Shown piece after piece: positions 34,408 to 45,600 of a stretch of 64,000 nucleotides of DNA. Below the pieces are notes generated by a model that made no database searches, was not told where the DNA came from, and saw only the letters and a program-made list of their open reading frames with translations. This DNA is from Vreelandella lutescens (GTDB lineage Bacteria > Pseudomonadota > Gammaproteobacteria > Pseudomonadales > Halomonadaceae). Location: the NCBI RefSeq assembly GCF_014640815.1, contig NZ_BMHM01000006.1, positions 186,001-250,000 of the forward strand, written 5' to 3'. The position numbers and the translations under genes are program-made. Position 1 is the first letter of the stretch. Every line of letters starts with the position of its first letter.

Positions 34408-36195
34408 ATGCTGCCAAAAAGGGCACTCTCACTCACGGGGTTACTGCTGGTGCCAATGGTGAGTTGGGGGTTTAGTTATGAAACGCCCTCGATCACACCG
34501 GAAGTAGGATCAGGGTTTGAGGAGAAGCCCGGATGGGCGGTAGACTCTTTTGCCGTGGCTGCGGCCAATCCACTGGCGACAGATGCGGGTTACCAAGTGC
34601 TTAAAGCCGGGGGGAATGCCATTGATGCGGCGGTGGCCGTACAAATGGTCTTAACTCTGGTAGAGCCTCAATCCAGCGGTATTGGTGGAGGCGCATTTTT
34701 GATGCACTTTGATGGTGCGAATGTGCAGGCTTATGATGGTCGTGAAACCGCACCCGCGGCCGTCATGGGTGAGCTATTTATGGAAGACGGCGAGCCGCTG
34801 CCTTTTATGGAGGCGGTCGCCAGTGGCTTGTCGGTGGGTGTGCCCGGCACGGTGCGAATGCTAGAGCAAGCCCATGCCGAACATGGCCAGTTGGACTGGA
34901 AAGCACTGTTTGCACCTGCTATTACACTGGCTGAAGAGGGATTTGCAGTGAGTCAACGCTTGCATACTAGCCTTGCAAACGACGATGCGCTGCGAGCAAA
35001 CGATCTGGCCCGTGATTTTTACTACTCCGCCGATGGCGAGCCGATAGACGTGGGTGAGACACTCAAAAATCCCGCGTTAGCCGCGATTTTACGTCGTATC
35101 GCAGATGAAGGCAGTGCTGCCTTTTATGAAGGCAACATTGCGCAAGATCTCGTCGAGCGTGTCCAATCACATCCTGAACGTCCTGGCGACATGACGCTGG
35201 ATGATATCACTGGCTATCAGTCCGTGGAGCGTGAGCCTTTGTGCACGCCATGGCAGCAATGGGAAGTGTGTGGCTTTCCACCGCCGTCCTCTGGCCACCT
35301 AACTGTCATGCAAATTCTTGGTATGCTTGATCAACGGCCCTTGCTTGAAGCGCCATTGGAAAATGGTGTGTCGAGCAGTGGCTGGCTGCATCAGTTTTTA
35401 GAAGCCTCGCGGCTAGCCTTTGCTGATCGTGGCCGGTATATCGCGGATCCAGATTTTGTAGAGGCCCCGGGAGGGGATTGGTCGCTGATGCTTTCACCTG
35501 CCTACTTGGGTCAGCGCAGTGAGCTGATGGGGGAAGAGAGCATGGGCGAAAATGCTGAGCCGGGTAACCCAGGTGAGTTAGCGGTCAGTTTCGCTAGCCA
35601 ACCCGAGCAGCCTGAATACGGTACCAGCCATATCAGCATTGTGGATGCGGATGGTAATGCGCTTGCGATGACCACTACCATTGAGCAAGCCTTTGGGTCG
35701 CGAATTTTGGCAGATGGCGGGACTGGTCTTCCCGGTGGCTATTTGTTGAATAATGAGCTGACGGATTTTTCCTTTGCCCCTGAAATTGATGGTCAGCCGG
35801 TGGCGAATCGCGTGGAGCCTGGTAAACGGCCACGCTCCAGTATGAGCCCTACGCTGGTATTTGATCAGGAAACAGGTGCCTTGGTGGCTAGCCTTGGCTC
35901 GCCAGGGGGTGCCGCGATCATTCACTACACCGCCCGTACACTGGCAGCCATGCGAGACTGGGGGTTGAACGCACAGGAGGCGCTGAACCTGCCTCATGCG
36001 ATTACGTTAGGCGGCGATGTTTATCTGGAAGAGGGGCGTTTTCCCGAATCGACCATCGAATCACTTCGTGCGCGTGGCCACACTGTCAGCGAACGTGAGC
36101 TCACCAGCGGTCTTCAAGCGATTCGTAAGCGAGAGGACGGCACACTGTTTGGTGGTGCCGACCCCCGCAGAGAAGGTGTTGTGATGGGGGAATAA
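34408..36195 (+). CDS. ggt: Gamma-glutamyltransferase
   Basis: A periplasmic or secreted enzyme that hydrolyses or transfers the gamma-glutamyl group of glutathione. It is 595 residues with a signal peptide (KRALSLTGLLLVPMVSWGFS). The Ntn-hydrolase precursor self-cleaves before Thr406 (YGTSHISIVD), which becomes the nucleophile of the small subunit. The large subunit contains LVEPQSSGIGGGAFLMH and DGRETAPAA; the small subunit carries RPRSSMSPTLVFD and SPGGAAI. Processing is inferred from family knowledge. A hairpin inside the downstream convergent gene probably ends its mRNA. Confidence 0.95.
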   Translation: MLPKRALSLTGLLLVPMVSWGFSYETPSITPEVGSGFEEKPGWAVDSFAVAAANPLATDAGYQVLKAGGNAIDAAVAVQMVLTLVEPQSSGIGGGAFLMHFDGANVQAYDGRETAPAAVMGELFMEDGEPLPFMEAVASGLSVGVPGTVRMLEQAHAEHGQLDWKALFAPAITLAEEGFAVSQRLHTSLANDDALRANDLARDFYYSADGEPIDVGETLKNPALAAILRRIADEGSAAFYEGNIAQDLVERVQSHPERPGDMTLDDITGYQSVEREPLCTPWQQWEVCGFPPPSSGHLTVMQILGMLDQRPLLEAPLENGVSSSGWLHQFLEASRLAFADRGRYIADPDFVEAPGGDWSLMLSPAYLGQRSELMGEESMGENAEPGNPGELAVSFASQPEQPEYGTSHISIVDADGNALAMTTTIEQAFGSRILADGGTGLPGGYLLNNELTDFSFAPEIDGQPVANRVEPGKRPRSSMSPTLVFDQETGALVASLGSPGGAAIIHYTARTLAAMRDWGLNAQEALNLPHAITLGGDVYLEEGRFPESTIESLRARGHTVSERELTSGLQAIRKREDGTLFGGADPRREGVVMGE

Positions 36196-36206
36196 CGTTG
36201 TTTAGA

Positions 36207-38093
36207 CTACTGACGTAACCAGTTACGAAGCTTTACCAGCATCAGACCGCCGTCGCTTAGCGCACGGCGGTCTTCTATCAGTTCGTACAAGCGATCAGGA
36301 TAGTCGGTGATGATGGCATCCACACCAAGATCAATCAGCGCAGACATGCGCGCTCGGTCATTGACTGTCCAAGCATGAATCTCATAACCAAAAAGCGCTG
36401 CCAACGTCACCTCTTGCGAACTTATTCTATTATGACGAAGGCCCAAAGCATCGAACTGACGTCTGTCAAGCGTGCCTGGCAGTATGAGCTGGGCCAATAG
36501 TGTGACGCGCAGCTCAGGTGCTTGCTGTTTAATGTATTGAACCAGTTGTGGTGACATGGTGGCTATACGCATTTCCATCAACGTATGAGGGAAGCCACAG
36601 GCCGTGACAGCTGTTAATGCCTCTTGCTGAGTGGCCCAGCAGCGATAGCGAATGTCGTTTTCAATCTCAAGTTCATCAATGACCGCTTGTGCCAACGCTT
36701 GCTCTTGTCCAGGCAGTGCTTTCATATCAATCATCAGCGATGCGCGTCCACGTACAGTGGACAATGCTTCATCCAACCCTGCTATGCGCTCCTGCTGAAA
36801 GGCGTCGCCAAACCAGCTGCCCACATCAAATGTACTGAGTTCTTCACGGGTAAGGTCGCCAAACTCGCGGGGATCGCCAGTGAGACGTGCCAGGGTGCGG
36901 TCGTGATAGAGCATGACGTGATTATCTGCACTAAGCCGCACATCTAGCTCTACCGCATCGGCGCCGTCTTCTAACGCTTGGGAGACGGCGGCAAGGGTGT
37001 TTTCAGGGGCTACCATGGAGCTTCCGCGATGAGCAATGATGGCGACGTTATCGCGTATCTCAAAACTGTTAAGAATCCACCAGGCCTGTAGCCCAGCCAA
37101 TAGCAGTACGCTCAGCTCAATCGCCCAAGCCATACGTCCTGGGTGGGCATCTTGTGAACGAGGCTCTGGGCGTGGCTCATGATGAGCAAGCTGTAGATAG
37201 AGGCATGCGGACAACAGGGCGTTAGTCGCGATACCCAAGAAAGTGATGGTGAGTGTTACCAGAACATAGCCGGTCAAGTAGGCCAGCATTGCTGGAATCA
37301 GTACGGCATTGTGCTCGGGTAGCCACCACAATAAGGGGGTGACTAGCGTATCAAATAGCCAGGTGGTGATAATCGGTAAGCTGATAATGACCAGCAGTAG
37401 CGTTAGTACGGCTGCGCCGATAGAGCGATGCCAGCCGCGCGTTAAATGAACGCTTTGTTTCAGTGCTCGATACGGTGAGCAGAACTCTAAGGCCACAAGC
37501 GGAAGAGCCAACAGCCAGCGTAGATAGAGCCACGCCGCTAAGGTCATCCATACAACGACCAGTGGTATCGCGCAGGCCAAAAAATACCACAGGACAGGCG
37601 GGCGGATGCGCTGTAAATAGTAGGGGTCGATACCACTAAGCCATATATCGTATAGCCAAGCGAGGGCTGCCATGAAGGGGGCAAGCAGCAATAAGTGAGC
37701 CCCCACTTGAAGTATCACCAGTATCGCGAGGGAAGGGAGCCGTCGGGTGCTTAACCAGAGTGCCTCTAGTGCCAGCCGGTAGTGGTTGTCTTTAGGGCGA
37801 ACAGCCACTTGCAGCATGCCAGCCTGTTGCCAGTAGATGAGTAGAAACGTCACCCCCAGGCCCATCAGCATTACCAATAGCCCTAATGGGCTAAAGAGAA
37901 GCGCGACCAGTGCATCCGTTGTCACGACAGTACGGTTTAGCTGAGCCAGAAATCGTTGCGACAGCCAGGCAACGGCTGGCACCAATAGCGCAGAGGCCAG
38001 TAAGGTAAACAGCAGGTGATAAGCAATGAGTGGGCGGAGGTGGTCGCGAAGCGTGCGAAGAAGGGCGTCGCCTAATTGAGTGAGCGGCTGCAT
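36207..38093 (-). CDS. Glycerophosphodiester phosphodiesterase with N-terminal membrane domain
   Basis: A 628-residue fusion. The first ~340 residues form a multi-span membrane domain like GPDPase_memb, with about seven hydrophobic segments. The C-terminal ~255 residues are a GDPD barrel with IAHRGSSMVAPENTLAA, DAVELDVRLSADNHVMLYHD (metal/catalytic residues), and IHAWTVNDRARM. It should hydrolyse glycerophosphodiesters or related lipid headgroups to an alcohol and glycerol-3-phosphate. The ATG at 38093 is preferred. A longer TTG reading starts directly after rraA but has no ribosome site and contains a hairpin. Confidence 0.88.
   Translation of the reverse strand: MQPLTQLGDALLRTLRDHLRPLIAYHLLFTLLASALLVPAVAWLSQRFLAQLNRTVVTTDALVALLFSPLGLLVMLMGLGVTFLLIYWQQAGMLQVAVRPKDNHYRLALEALWLSTRRLPSLAILVILQVGAHLLLLAPFMAALAWLYDIWLSGIDPYYLQRIRPPVLWYFLACAIPLVVVWMTLAAWLYLRWLLALPLVALEFCSPYRALKQSVHLTRGWHRSIGAAVLTLLLVIISLPIITTWLFDTLVTPLLWWLPEHNAVLIPAMLAYLTGYVLVTLTITFLGIATNALLSACLYLQLAHHEPRPEPRSQDAHPGRMAWAIELSVLLLAGLQAWWILNSFEIRDNVAIIAHRGSSMVAPENTLAAVSQALEDGADAVELDVRLSADNHVMLYHDRTLARLTGDPREFGDLTREELSTFDVGSWFGDAFQQERIAGLDEALSTVRGRASLMIDMKALPGQEQALAQAVIDELEIENDIRYRCWATQQEALTAVTACGFPHTLMEMRIATMSPQLVQYIKQQAPELRVTLLAQLILPGTLDRRQFDALGLRHNRISSQEVTLAALFGYEIHAWTVNDRARMSALIDLGVDAIITDYPDRLYELIEDRRALSDGGLMLVKLRNWLRQ
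36244..36273 (+). terminator. Hairpin terminating ggt, inside the 3' end of the GDPD gene
   Basis: AGACCGCCGT (36244-36253) and ACGGCGGTCT (36264-36273) form a perfect 10-bp stem with an inner CGC/GCG, followed by TCTTCT. It lies 49 bp after the ggt stop. Confidence 0.55.
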
Positions 38094-38121
38094 GGTCACA
38101 AGCGTGTCAAAGTGAAGCCTT

Positions 38122-38143
38122 AGGGTGGCACTATCTGCCACCC
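38122..38143 (-). terminator. Hairpin after rraA
   Basis: GGGTGGCA and TGCCACCC pair perfectly around five bases, 14 bp after the rraA stop on the minus strand. No T-tract follows, so termination is uncertain. Confidence 0.4.
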
Positions 38144-38156
38144 CTGGCAAGTCAGA

Positions 38157-38651
38157 TTAAGAGAGCTTGAGTGGCTGCTCGGCAACAATAATGCCGTTGT
38201 TATCAGCATAAAGCCATTGGCCTACGCGTAGGGTCACGCCGGCAAAGGTAACGGCAATATCGCGCTGACCTTCTCCATGTTTTTCGCTTTTTCTGGGGTG
38301 GCTGCCCAGTGCCTGCACACCCAATGGTAGCGTTGCCAAAATGTCGACGTCTCTTACACAGCCGTACATCACAACGCCTGCCCAGCCATTTTGTGCCGCT
38401 TGCTCTGCCAACATATCGCCTAACATCGCACAGCGATGAGAGCCGCCAGCATCCACGACAAGCACTGCACCTTCGCCGGGCTCAGCCACGGCTTGCTTCA
38501 CCATTGAGTTATCTTCAAAGCACTTAACCGTACGAATGGGGCCGTAAAAGCTGTCGACTCCACCGAAATTGGCGAAGAGCGGCTCCAATACATCTACCCC
38601 AGGGTAGGCGTCGCAGAGATCGGGGGTGACCACTTGAGTTGTTGTCGTCAT
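38157..38651 (-). CDS. rraA: Ribonuclease E activity regulator RraA
   Basis: A trimeric inhibitor that binds the C-terminal scaffold of RNase E and changes mRNA decay. It is 164 residues. [27 protein letters not shown], the [17 protein letters not shown] block, [17 protein letters not shown] and the final [11 protein letters not shown] are diagnostic. The RraA fold derives from methyltransferase-like aldolases, but the pattern here is that of true RraA. It lies downstream of acnB, past a strong terminator. Confidence 0.94.
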   Translation of the reverse strand: MTTTTQVVTPDLCDAYPGVDVLEPLFANFGGVDSFYGPIRTVKCFEDNSMVKQAVAEPGEGAVLVVDAGGSHRCAMLGDMLAEQAAQNGWAGVVMYGCVRDVDILATLPLGVQALGSHPRKSEKHGEGQRDIAVTFAGVTLRVGQWLYADNNGIIVAEQPLKLS

Positions 38652-38678
38652 TATCAGCTCCTGGGTTCAAAGCATCAT

Positions 38679-38712
38679 AAAAAACGCCCCTACCTCATGA
38701 GGAAGGGGCGTT
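38679..38712 (-). terminator. Terminator of acnB
   Basis: On the minus strand ACGCCCCTTCCTCA pairs with TGAGGTAGGGGCGT (one mismatch) and is followed by TTTTTT. Confidence 0.88.
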
Positions 38713-38787
38713 CTGTCATCGGCTCAGCGAGGGGGTTCCCTGGCTGCGATGTTGCGAGCATCGGCGATGTGTCGGTGCCACAGGTGG

Positions 38788-41391
38788 TTAGACCTCTTGG
38801 GCGACCGGAATCACGTTCGAGGCGATTTTTTGATACTCCTCGATCTCGTGGAAGTTCATGTAACGATAGATCTCACCTGCCATGGCGTCAAACTCACCCA
38901 TGTAGCGCTGATATTCATCAACGGTAGGCAGGCGGCCTTCTACAGCAGCAACCGCTGCCAGCTCTGCTGAGGCGAGGTAAACATTGGCACCATCGCCTAG
39001 GCGGTTCGGGAAGTTACGTGTAGACGTAGACACAACGGTGCTCTTAGCGGCAACGCGTGCCTGGTTACCCATACACAGAGAGCATCCCGGCATTTCCATG
39101 CGGGCACCTGCACGGCCATAGATGCCGTAGTAACCCTCTTCGGTCAGCTGGTGCTGGTCCATTTTAGTCGGTGGTGCGAGCCACAGACGGGTTTTCAGGC
39201 TGCCCGCAGGCTGTTTTTCAAGCAATTTACCTGCCGCGCGGAAGTGACCAATGTTGGTCATGCACGAACCGATAAACACTTCGTCGATTTTCTCACCGGC
39301 AACGTCGGACAGTAAGCGAGCGTCATCCGGGTCGTTCGGGGCGCAGAGTACCGGCTCTTTGATGTCAGAGAGGTCGATCTCAATGACTTCGGCATACTCA
39401 GCGTCTTTGTCTGCACGCATTAGGCTCGGATCAGCCAGCCATGCTTCCATGCCTTCGATACGACGGCTAATGGTGCGCTCATCGCCGTAACCGTTGGCAA
39501 TCATCCACTTCAGCAGTGTGATGTTGGATTTCAGGTACTCGGTGACACTCTCTTCAGACAGCGTAATCGTACAGCCAGCCGCGCTACGCTCGGCGGAAGC
39601 ATCGGAGAGTTCAAATGCCTGTTCAACAGTCAGGTCTTCCAGGCCTTCAATTTCTAGTACACGGCCAGAGAAGGCGTTTTTCTTGCCTGATTTCTCAACC
39701 GTCAGCAGACCTTGTTTGATCGCGTACAGCGGAATGGCGTGAACCAAGTCGCGCAGGGTAACGCCCGGCTGGCGCTTGCCCTTAAAGCGCACCAGTACGG
39801 ATTCCGGCATGTCCAGCGGCATAACGCCCGTTGCGGCAGCGAACGCCACCAAGCCAGAACCAGCAGGGAAGGAGATGCCCAGCGGGAAGCGGGTGTGGGA
39901 GTCACCGCCCGTGCCAACGGTATCCGGCAGCAGCATACGGTTCAGCCAGCTGTGAATAATACCGTCACCAGGACGCAGCGATACACCGCCACGGTTCATA
40001 ATGAAGTCAGGCAGAGTGTGGTGAGTGTCCACGTCCACCGGCTTCGGGTAAGCCGCCGTATGGCAGAAAGACTGCATCACCAGATCGGCTTGGAATCCCA
40101 AGCAGGCAAGGTCTTTCAGCTCGTCACGGGTCATGGGGCCTGTGGTGTCTTGCGAGCCGACGGTGGTCATTTTCGGCTCGCAGTACATGCCTGGACGAAC
40201 ACCGTCCAAACCACACGCTTTACCTACCATTTTCTGTGCCAGCGTGAAGCCTTTGCCGGTATCAACGGGTTGATCAGGCAGGCGGAACACGTCAGAAGGC
40301 GCTAAGCCAAGTGACTCACGGGCTTTACCGGTCAGGCCACGACCAATGATCAGCGGAATACGGCCACCGGCGCGTACTTCGTCAAGAATCAGCTGGGTTT
40401 TCAGCTCGAAAGTGGTCAGTACTTCATCGGTACCGTGCTTACACACTTTGCCTTCATAGGGGTAAACGTCGATCACGTCACCCATATCCAGCTTGGAAAC
40501 ATCCATTTCTACCGGCAACGCACCCGAATCTTCCATGGTGTTGAAAAAGATCGGGGCGATTTTGCCACCAAAGCAGAAACCACCCGCGCGCTTGTTCGGA
40601 ACGTAAGGAATATCGTCACCGAAGAACCACAGGACAGAGTTAGTCGCTGATTTACGTGAAGAGCCGGTGCCTACTACGTCGCCTACATAAGCAACGGGGA
40701 AGCCTTTCGCTTTTACTGCTTCGATTTGCTTGAGAGGACCTGTGGTGCCTTGTACTTCCGGCTCAATCCCTTCGCGCTCGTTCTTGAGCATCGCATTAGC
40801 ATGCAGCGGAATGTCAGGGCGTGACCAGGCATCCGGAGCAGGGGAGAGATCGTCGGTGTTAGTTTCGCCGGGCACCTTGAAAACGGTCAGAGTGATCTTT
40901 TCTTCCAAGGCAGGCTTGGAGAGGAACCACTCGGCATCCGCCCAGGATTGAATAACGTCTTTAGCGACAGCGTTGCCTTTCTTGGCGCGCTCTTCAACAT
41001 CGTGGAAAGCATCAAACATCAGCAGGGTGTGCTTCAACTGCTCGCCTGCTTCGCGTGCTAGCTCTTCATTATCCAGCAGCTCTACCATAGAGACGATGTT
41101 GTAACCGCCCTGCATGGTGCCTAAGAGTTTTACAGCATGAATTTTATCGATTAGAGGAGAGCTAGCCTCTCCTTTGGCAAGTGCAGTTAAAAAGCCAGCT
41201 TTTACATAGGCGGCCTCATCAACACCGGGGGGAACGCGGTTGGTGATCAGGTCTAGGATGAATTCCTCTTCACCCGCTGGCGGCGCTTTCAATAGCTCAA
41301 TTAAGGCGGCGACTTGCTCAGCGGTCAGGGGCTTAGGTGGGACGCCCTCTGTGGCGCGTTCCTCGACATGTTGGCGGTAAGCTTCAAGCAC
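38788..41391 (-). CDS. acnB: Aconitate hydratase B
   Basis: Isomerises citrate and isocitrate in the TCA cycle and carries a 4Fe-4S cluster. It is 867 residues, the usual AcnB length. The HEAT-like N-terminal domain starts [13 protein letters not shown]. The swivel domain contains [22 protein letters not shown]. The catalytic core contains [11 protein letters not shown] (first cluster Cys lies in [15 protein letters not shown]), and the pair of cluster cysteines is in [13 protein letters not shown] start has GAGGG 7-8 bases upstream. AcnB without cluster acts as an mRNA-binding regulator in E. coli. Confidence 0.97.
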   Translation of the reverse strand: MLEAYRQHVEERATEGVPPKPLTAEQVAALIELLKAPPAGEEEFILDLITNRVPPGVDEAAYVKAGFLTALAKGEASSPLIDKIHAVKLLGTMQGGYNIVSMVELLDNEELAREAGEQLKHTLLMFDAFHDVEERAKKGNAVAKDVIQSWADAEWFLSKPALEEKITLTVFKVPGETNTDDLSPAPDAWSRPDIPLHANAMLKNEREGIEPEVQGTTGPLKQIEAVKAKGFPVAYVGDVVGTGSSRKSATNSVLWFFGDDIPYVPNKRAGGFCFGGKIAPIFFNTMEDSGALPVEMDVSKLDMGDVIDVYPYEGKVCKHGTDEVLTTFELKTQLILDEVRAGGRIPLIIGRGLTGKARESLGLAPSDVFRLPDQPVDTGKGFTLAQKMVGKACGLDGVRPGMYCEPKMTTVGSQDTTGPMTRDELKDLACLGFQADLVMQSFCHTAAYPKPVDVDTHHTLPDFIMNRGGVSLRPGDGIIHSWLNRMLLPDTVGTGGDSHTRFPLGISFPAGSGLVAFAAATGVMPLDMPESVLVRFKGKRQPGVTLRDLVHAIPLYAIKQGLLTVEKSGKKNAFSGRVLEIEGLEDLTVEQAFELSDASAERSAAGCTITLSEESVTEYLKSNITLLKWMIANGYGDERTISRRIEGMEAWLADPSLMRADKDAEYAEVIEIDLSDIKEPVLCAPNDPDDARLLSDVAGEKIDEVFIGSCMTNIGHFRAAGKLLEKQPAGSLKTRLWLAPPTKMDQHQLTEEGYYGIYGRAGARMEMPGCSLCMGNQARVAAKSTVVSTSTRNFPNRLGDGANVYLASAELAAVAAVEGRLPTVDEYQRYMGEFDAMAGEIYRYMNFHEIEEYQKIASNVIPVAQEV

Positions 41392-41934
41392 GTTGGGGCC
41401 CTCTCATCTTCTTAGTTATGACGAATGAATCATGACGTATCAGTGGTGATGAACGTCTCCCAATACCGTGTAGGTGAGGCGTTCGGCCACGTGACATACG
41501 CTTGACAAACAGCGTCTGGTGGATGGGTCGGATTCTACGGGAAACTGTCGACAATGTTAAGAAGCCAAGTTAAGTGCTTGCTTGTACTTTATGCTGAGGC
41601 GCTGATAGCGAGCTCCTTTCAAGCAGCTTTTTTTAGTTAATGTGCCAAAAATCTGAAAGTTTTTTACCTGTAGGGGTATTTTGAGGTAAGCGCGGGTGTG
41701 ATTATTGTTATGCCGCGTTACCATAGTCATACGATCAATTCGTTATTAAGTAACGCAGTGCAGAGGTTTAGGGGGTGTGTGGAGCACCAAATAAACCGAG
41801 CTTATATATTAGCGATATGCTATATGAGAATTAGGGTGCGCTATTTAATAAGCGGCCTTCGGATCGCTAGGGAACAAACGCCATTGGCGTTTATGTGTTG
41901 TACAATAGTGAGATAAACGCTTGGTAGCGGTATT
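41392..41934. other. 543-bp spacer between divergent acnB and miaE
   Basis: An AT-rich stretch with an AAACGCC/GGCGTTT palindrome at 41877-41893. A 72-codon open frame at 41698-41916 has no ribosome site and odd composition, and is probably not a gene. I see no clear promoter hexamer pair, RNA gene or repeat. Its length suggests regulatory sites for acnB. Confidence 0.5.
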
Positions 41935-42591
41935 ATGTCTATACAATTAATAGCACTTGAAACAGCAGGTCACTCCCTTCAAGCGGATGATTTGTTACCA
42001 GAAAGTCTGCATCAATTCCTTGCTTGTCCCACGCCCGATGCGTGGCTGCAGTGGGCACTTGCCAATCCTGAAACGCTGCTGGTTGACCACGCGCAGTGCG
42101 AAAAAAAAGCGGCGTCCACGGCCATGAGTTTGCTCTACCGCTATGTGGATCAGCCACTTTTGCTGAGTAAAATGTCGCAGCTGGCGCGTGAGGAGCTGCT
42201 TCATTTTGAGCAAGTGGTGGGGCTCATGGAGAAGCGCGGCGTCGCTTATCGCCATCTCACGGCTTCCCGCTATGCCGAAGGGCTGCGCCAGCATCTGCGT
42301 AGTAATGATCCTGAACGCCTCATTGATGTGCTGATTATTGGCGGGTTGATTGAAGCGCGTAGCTGCGAACGCTTTGCTCGCCTTATTCCTTATTTAGATG
42401 AAGAGCTTGCGAAATTTTACCGCACGTTGGTGAAGTCAGAAGGGCGTCATTTTGAGGATTATCTGCTGTTGGCGCGTCAACAGACCGCTGAGTCGATTGA
42501 TGACCGTATTGCCTTCTTTATCGCACGTGAAGCGGAGCTGATTACAACTCCCGATACGGCTTTTCGTTTCCATAGCGGCGTGCCCGCCTAA
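41935..42591 (+). CDS. miaE: tRNA-(ms2io6A)-hydroxylase
   Basis: A non-haem diiron monooxygenase that hydroxylates the isopentenyl side chain of ms2i6A37 in tRNAs reading U-starting codons. It is 218 residues. Ferritin-like diiron ligands are visible in DHAQCEKKAASTA, AREELLHFEQV, GGLIEARSCERF and KSEGRHFEDYL. The ribosome site before the ATG is weak. The miaA/miaB partners are not in the window. Confidence 0.93.
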   Translation: MSIQLIALETAGHSLQADDLLPESLHQFLACPTPDAWLQWALANPETLLVDHAQCEKKAASTAMSLLYRYVDQPLLLSKMSQLAREELLHFEQVVGLMEKRGVAYRHLTASRYAEGLRQHLRSNDPERLIDVLIIGGLIEARSCERFARLIPYLDEELAKFYRTLVKSEGRHFEDYLLLARQQTAESIDDRIAFFIAREAELITTPDTAFRFHSGVPA

Positions 42592-42621
42592 GCCGCCGCT
42601 AGCCAAGGCAGGATGTGTATC

Positions 42622-45600
42622 ATGCGCGATGCTCAACAGACAGACCAACTGACCTTGTTTGGTCACTTCTCCTTAACTCAGGGGGAGGATGTACTAACTC
42701 ACTTCAGTTACGACAAAGTTAAAGCCCTGTTGGTGTATCTTTTGCTGCATCGCCAGCCGGTCAACCGTGCAGCACTGGCTGAGCTACTTTGGCCCGACCA
42801 AGGGCTCTCCTCTGGTCGCACCAACTTACGCCATGCGTTGCACTGCTTGCGCCAGTCGATGGGCGACAATGCTGATCAGGTGCTCAACGTATCGCGGCAG
42901 ACCATTGCGTTCCACCTGCCGGCTCATTGGCAGGTGGATCTACATGATTTACAACAGCTTCTTGAAGGCCCAAAAGATTTAGACACCCTCGAAGCGGTGA
43001 TGTCGTGCTATCGGGGGGATTTAATCGAAGAGTTACAGTTAGCGAACTGTAGCGAATTTCAGCGCTGGTTGGTGCAAGTGCGCAACGAGTGGCGTCAGCG
43101 CGTGATACGTTTTGCAGAGCAAGTGCTTGAGGCTCATGACGATACGCCTGACGACATGCTGGAGGGCTTGGTTAGCCGCTTTTCAGGCTATGGTCCTTTT
43201 CACGAGCGGTTGGTTCGTCAGTTGGCTGAAAAGAGTCAAATGGCCGCTGCTCATGAGCAGTACAACAGCTACCTGCAACTGCTAGCACTATCGGGTCAGC
43301 AGCCAGAACCCAGCTTTTTGCAACTGGCGAGCTACTGGTCTGATGGCCATCATGATCCCCGTGCTATGTCACCACAAGGGGCGTTTTCCCGTGCGTTGGC
43401 TACCGACAGTAAGCCCTTGCGTGAAGATGAGATTGAGCTACGCCAGCTGTCGGTCATGGCTATACGCCTGCGTTTAAAAGGCGACTGGCAAGATCGTGCG
43501 GCTACCCGCAACTGCCTTGCCCTTCAGCTAGAGCTTTTGCGTTGGCTGGAGCAGCAGTGCCACCATTTAGGTGGGTTTTGGCTGCCGGGTGCCACGGGGG
43601 GGCTTGGCCTTGCCTGCTTTGGCACCCATGGCCCGGCACACCAGCTGGCAGAGCTGGTGGCCCTGTATGAGCACTGCCGCCAAGCCTTGCCCCAAGAGTC
43701 CCAGCGTCACTGGGCTGGAGAAGGGGAGGCCCCTTCTTTTGAGCTGGCGGCCGGCTTAAATAGTGGGCGTGTGGTTTACCTACCCGAACGCCAGCTCGCT
43801 GACCCGCTGGGTCAAGTCACACAGGTCTCTCTTGAGTTAATGAGCGCTGCTGAAGGCAGCGAGCTGGTGATTTCTCAAGAGGCCAGTCAGCACATGCCGC
43901 CCGCGCTGGATCTGCAGCCGCGACTGGTATCCCGCCTAGTGGCCAGCGATGGCCGAGTGCGTTTACGCGCCCTGGTGTTGGGCCAGAATGAAGGTGGGCG
44001 AGATGCGTTGCCGCCAAGTTTGGTAGGCCGAGAAACCTCTCTGCGCACTCTACGTGATGCGCTGGCGCGGGCAGGCATTGGTCTGCGGCAAAGTGTGATG
44101 GTTCGCGGTGCCTCAGGCATGGGGAAATCAGCCTTAATGGTTGGTTTTCGTCAGCTTGAGCTGAGCCGAGATGCGGCTATTTGCTGGCAGCCAACGACAC
44201 GCTTATCAGTGCTAGAACCCTATGGAGTTGCCCGCTCTTTGTTGGCGTGGCACTTCGGCACCAGCCCCACTCAAGAAGCGCTGCATGAGCTGCAAGCATC
44301 GTTAGGCGATGTAGGCCTAGATGAAGCGCGTCAGCAGTTGCTGGAAGAGGCATTGGGGGTGAGAGATGTGCAAGAAATTACTCAGCTAACCCAAAACGGT
44401 GAAGCGGTAGAGCTGGTAGTTAAGTTGTTACATCGCCTGATTGATCAAAGGGCTGGCGCGCAAACATTAGTGTTGATGGTGGACGATCTGCAGTGGTTGG
44501 ATGAGCCCTCCTTTAAGGTGCTGGCTGGCCTGCAGGCGCGATTACCCATCAACACAGCTTTTATGCTCGTTGCAAGCCACCATGGGCGCGAAGCGCTGCC
44601 AGTGAAGTTACATTGGGATCAGCAGATTACCCTGAGTAAGCTAGATGCGTTGCAGTCGTCACGTCTGCTCTCTCAGCTGTCGCGTCGTTACCGAATGCAT
44701 TTGAGTCCTCGGTTGCGCAATCAGATTATTGAACGCTGTGACGGCGTTCCGCTGTATATGCAGGAGATCTGCCGTCGACTAGATATGGATCGTCGGGAAG
44801 GTCGTAGTGTTCAGTTTGAAGAGCTTCCCAAGGGGCTGCTTGGCCTGCTGGCCAGCCGTATTGATCAACTGGAGGGAGATCGCGAGATTGCGCATATTGC
44901 TGCCGTACTGGGTAAGCGCTTTCGCCTCGATTTCTTGGCTGAATGTAGCGGTTGGGAAAAAGTGCGCCTTTCTCAAGCCGTGGAGCATATGCGTCTGCTG
45001 GAAATTATTGAGCCGGTCGACAAAGAGAGTGGTGAGCATGAATATCAGTTTAGCCACCAACTATTGCAAGAAGCAGCGTATCTCTCGTGCCCACGTGATG
45101 TACGCGTCAAGCTGCATCAGCAGGTAGTGACCCTAATTGAGGAGCGTTTCCCCGTTTGGATCAGTCGTCATCCCGGCGATTTTGCGACCCATCTGCGCCG
45201 CAGTGGCCATTATGCGCGTGGTGCCCGCTATTTTGAGCTTTCTGCACGGGAGGCGCTAAAAGTCAGTGCCAACCGGACGGCGCTGCGCATGGCCGATTTT
45301 GGTTTAGCAAGCTTGCGCCATGTTGAGCATGAAGTAGAGCGTGAGGTGAGCCTCCTAACGGTGCGCGGGCAGGCGGCCTTTGCGCTCGAAGGACACGGCT
45401 CGCCAACTGCTCACGAAAGTTTTGTGCGTGCACGAGAGCTGCTGCGTCAATCCGGTGGCGATACGCCAGAAGACCCGGAAGATTTAGAACAAATTTTCCT
45501 CGTCAAATGGGGCCTTTGGGTAGGTCGAAGTCAGCGCTATGCCCATGCTGATGCGTTTGCATTAGCCTCTACTTTGGCTGATATCGCTGAGCGCTTAGAA

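Noticed and set aside
41698..41916. 72-codon open frame upstream of miaE
   Set aside because: No ribosome binding site, basic and Cys/Ile-rich composition unlike neighbours, in an AT-rich spacer. Not supported as a gene.
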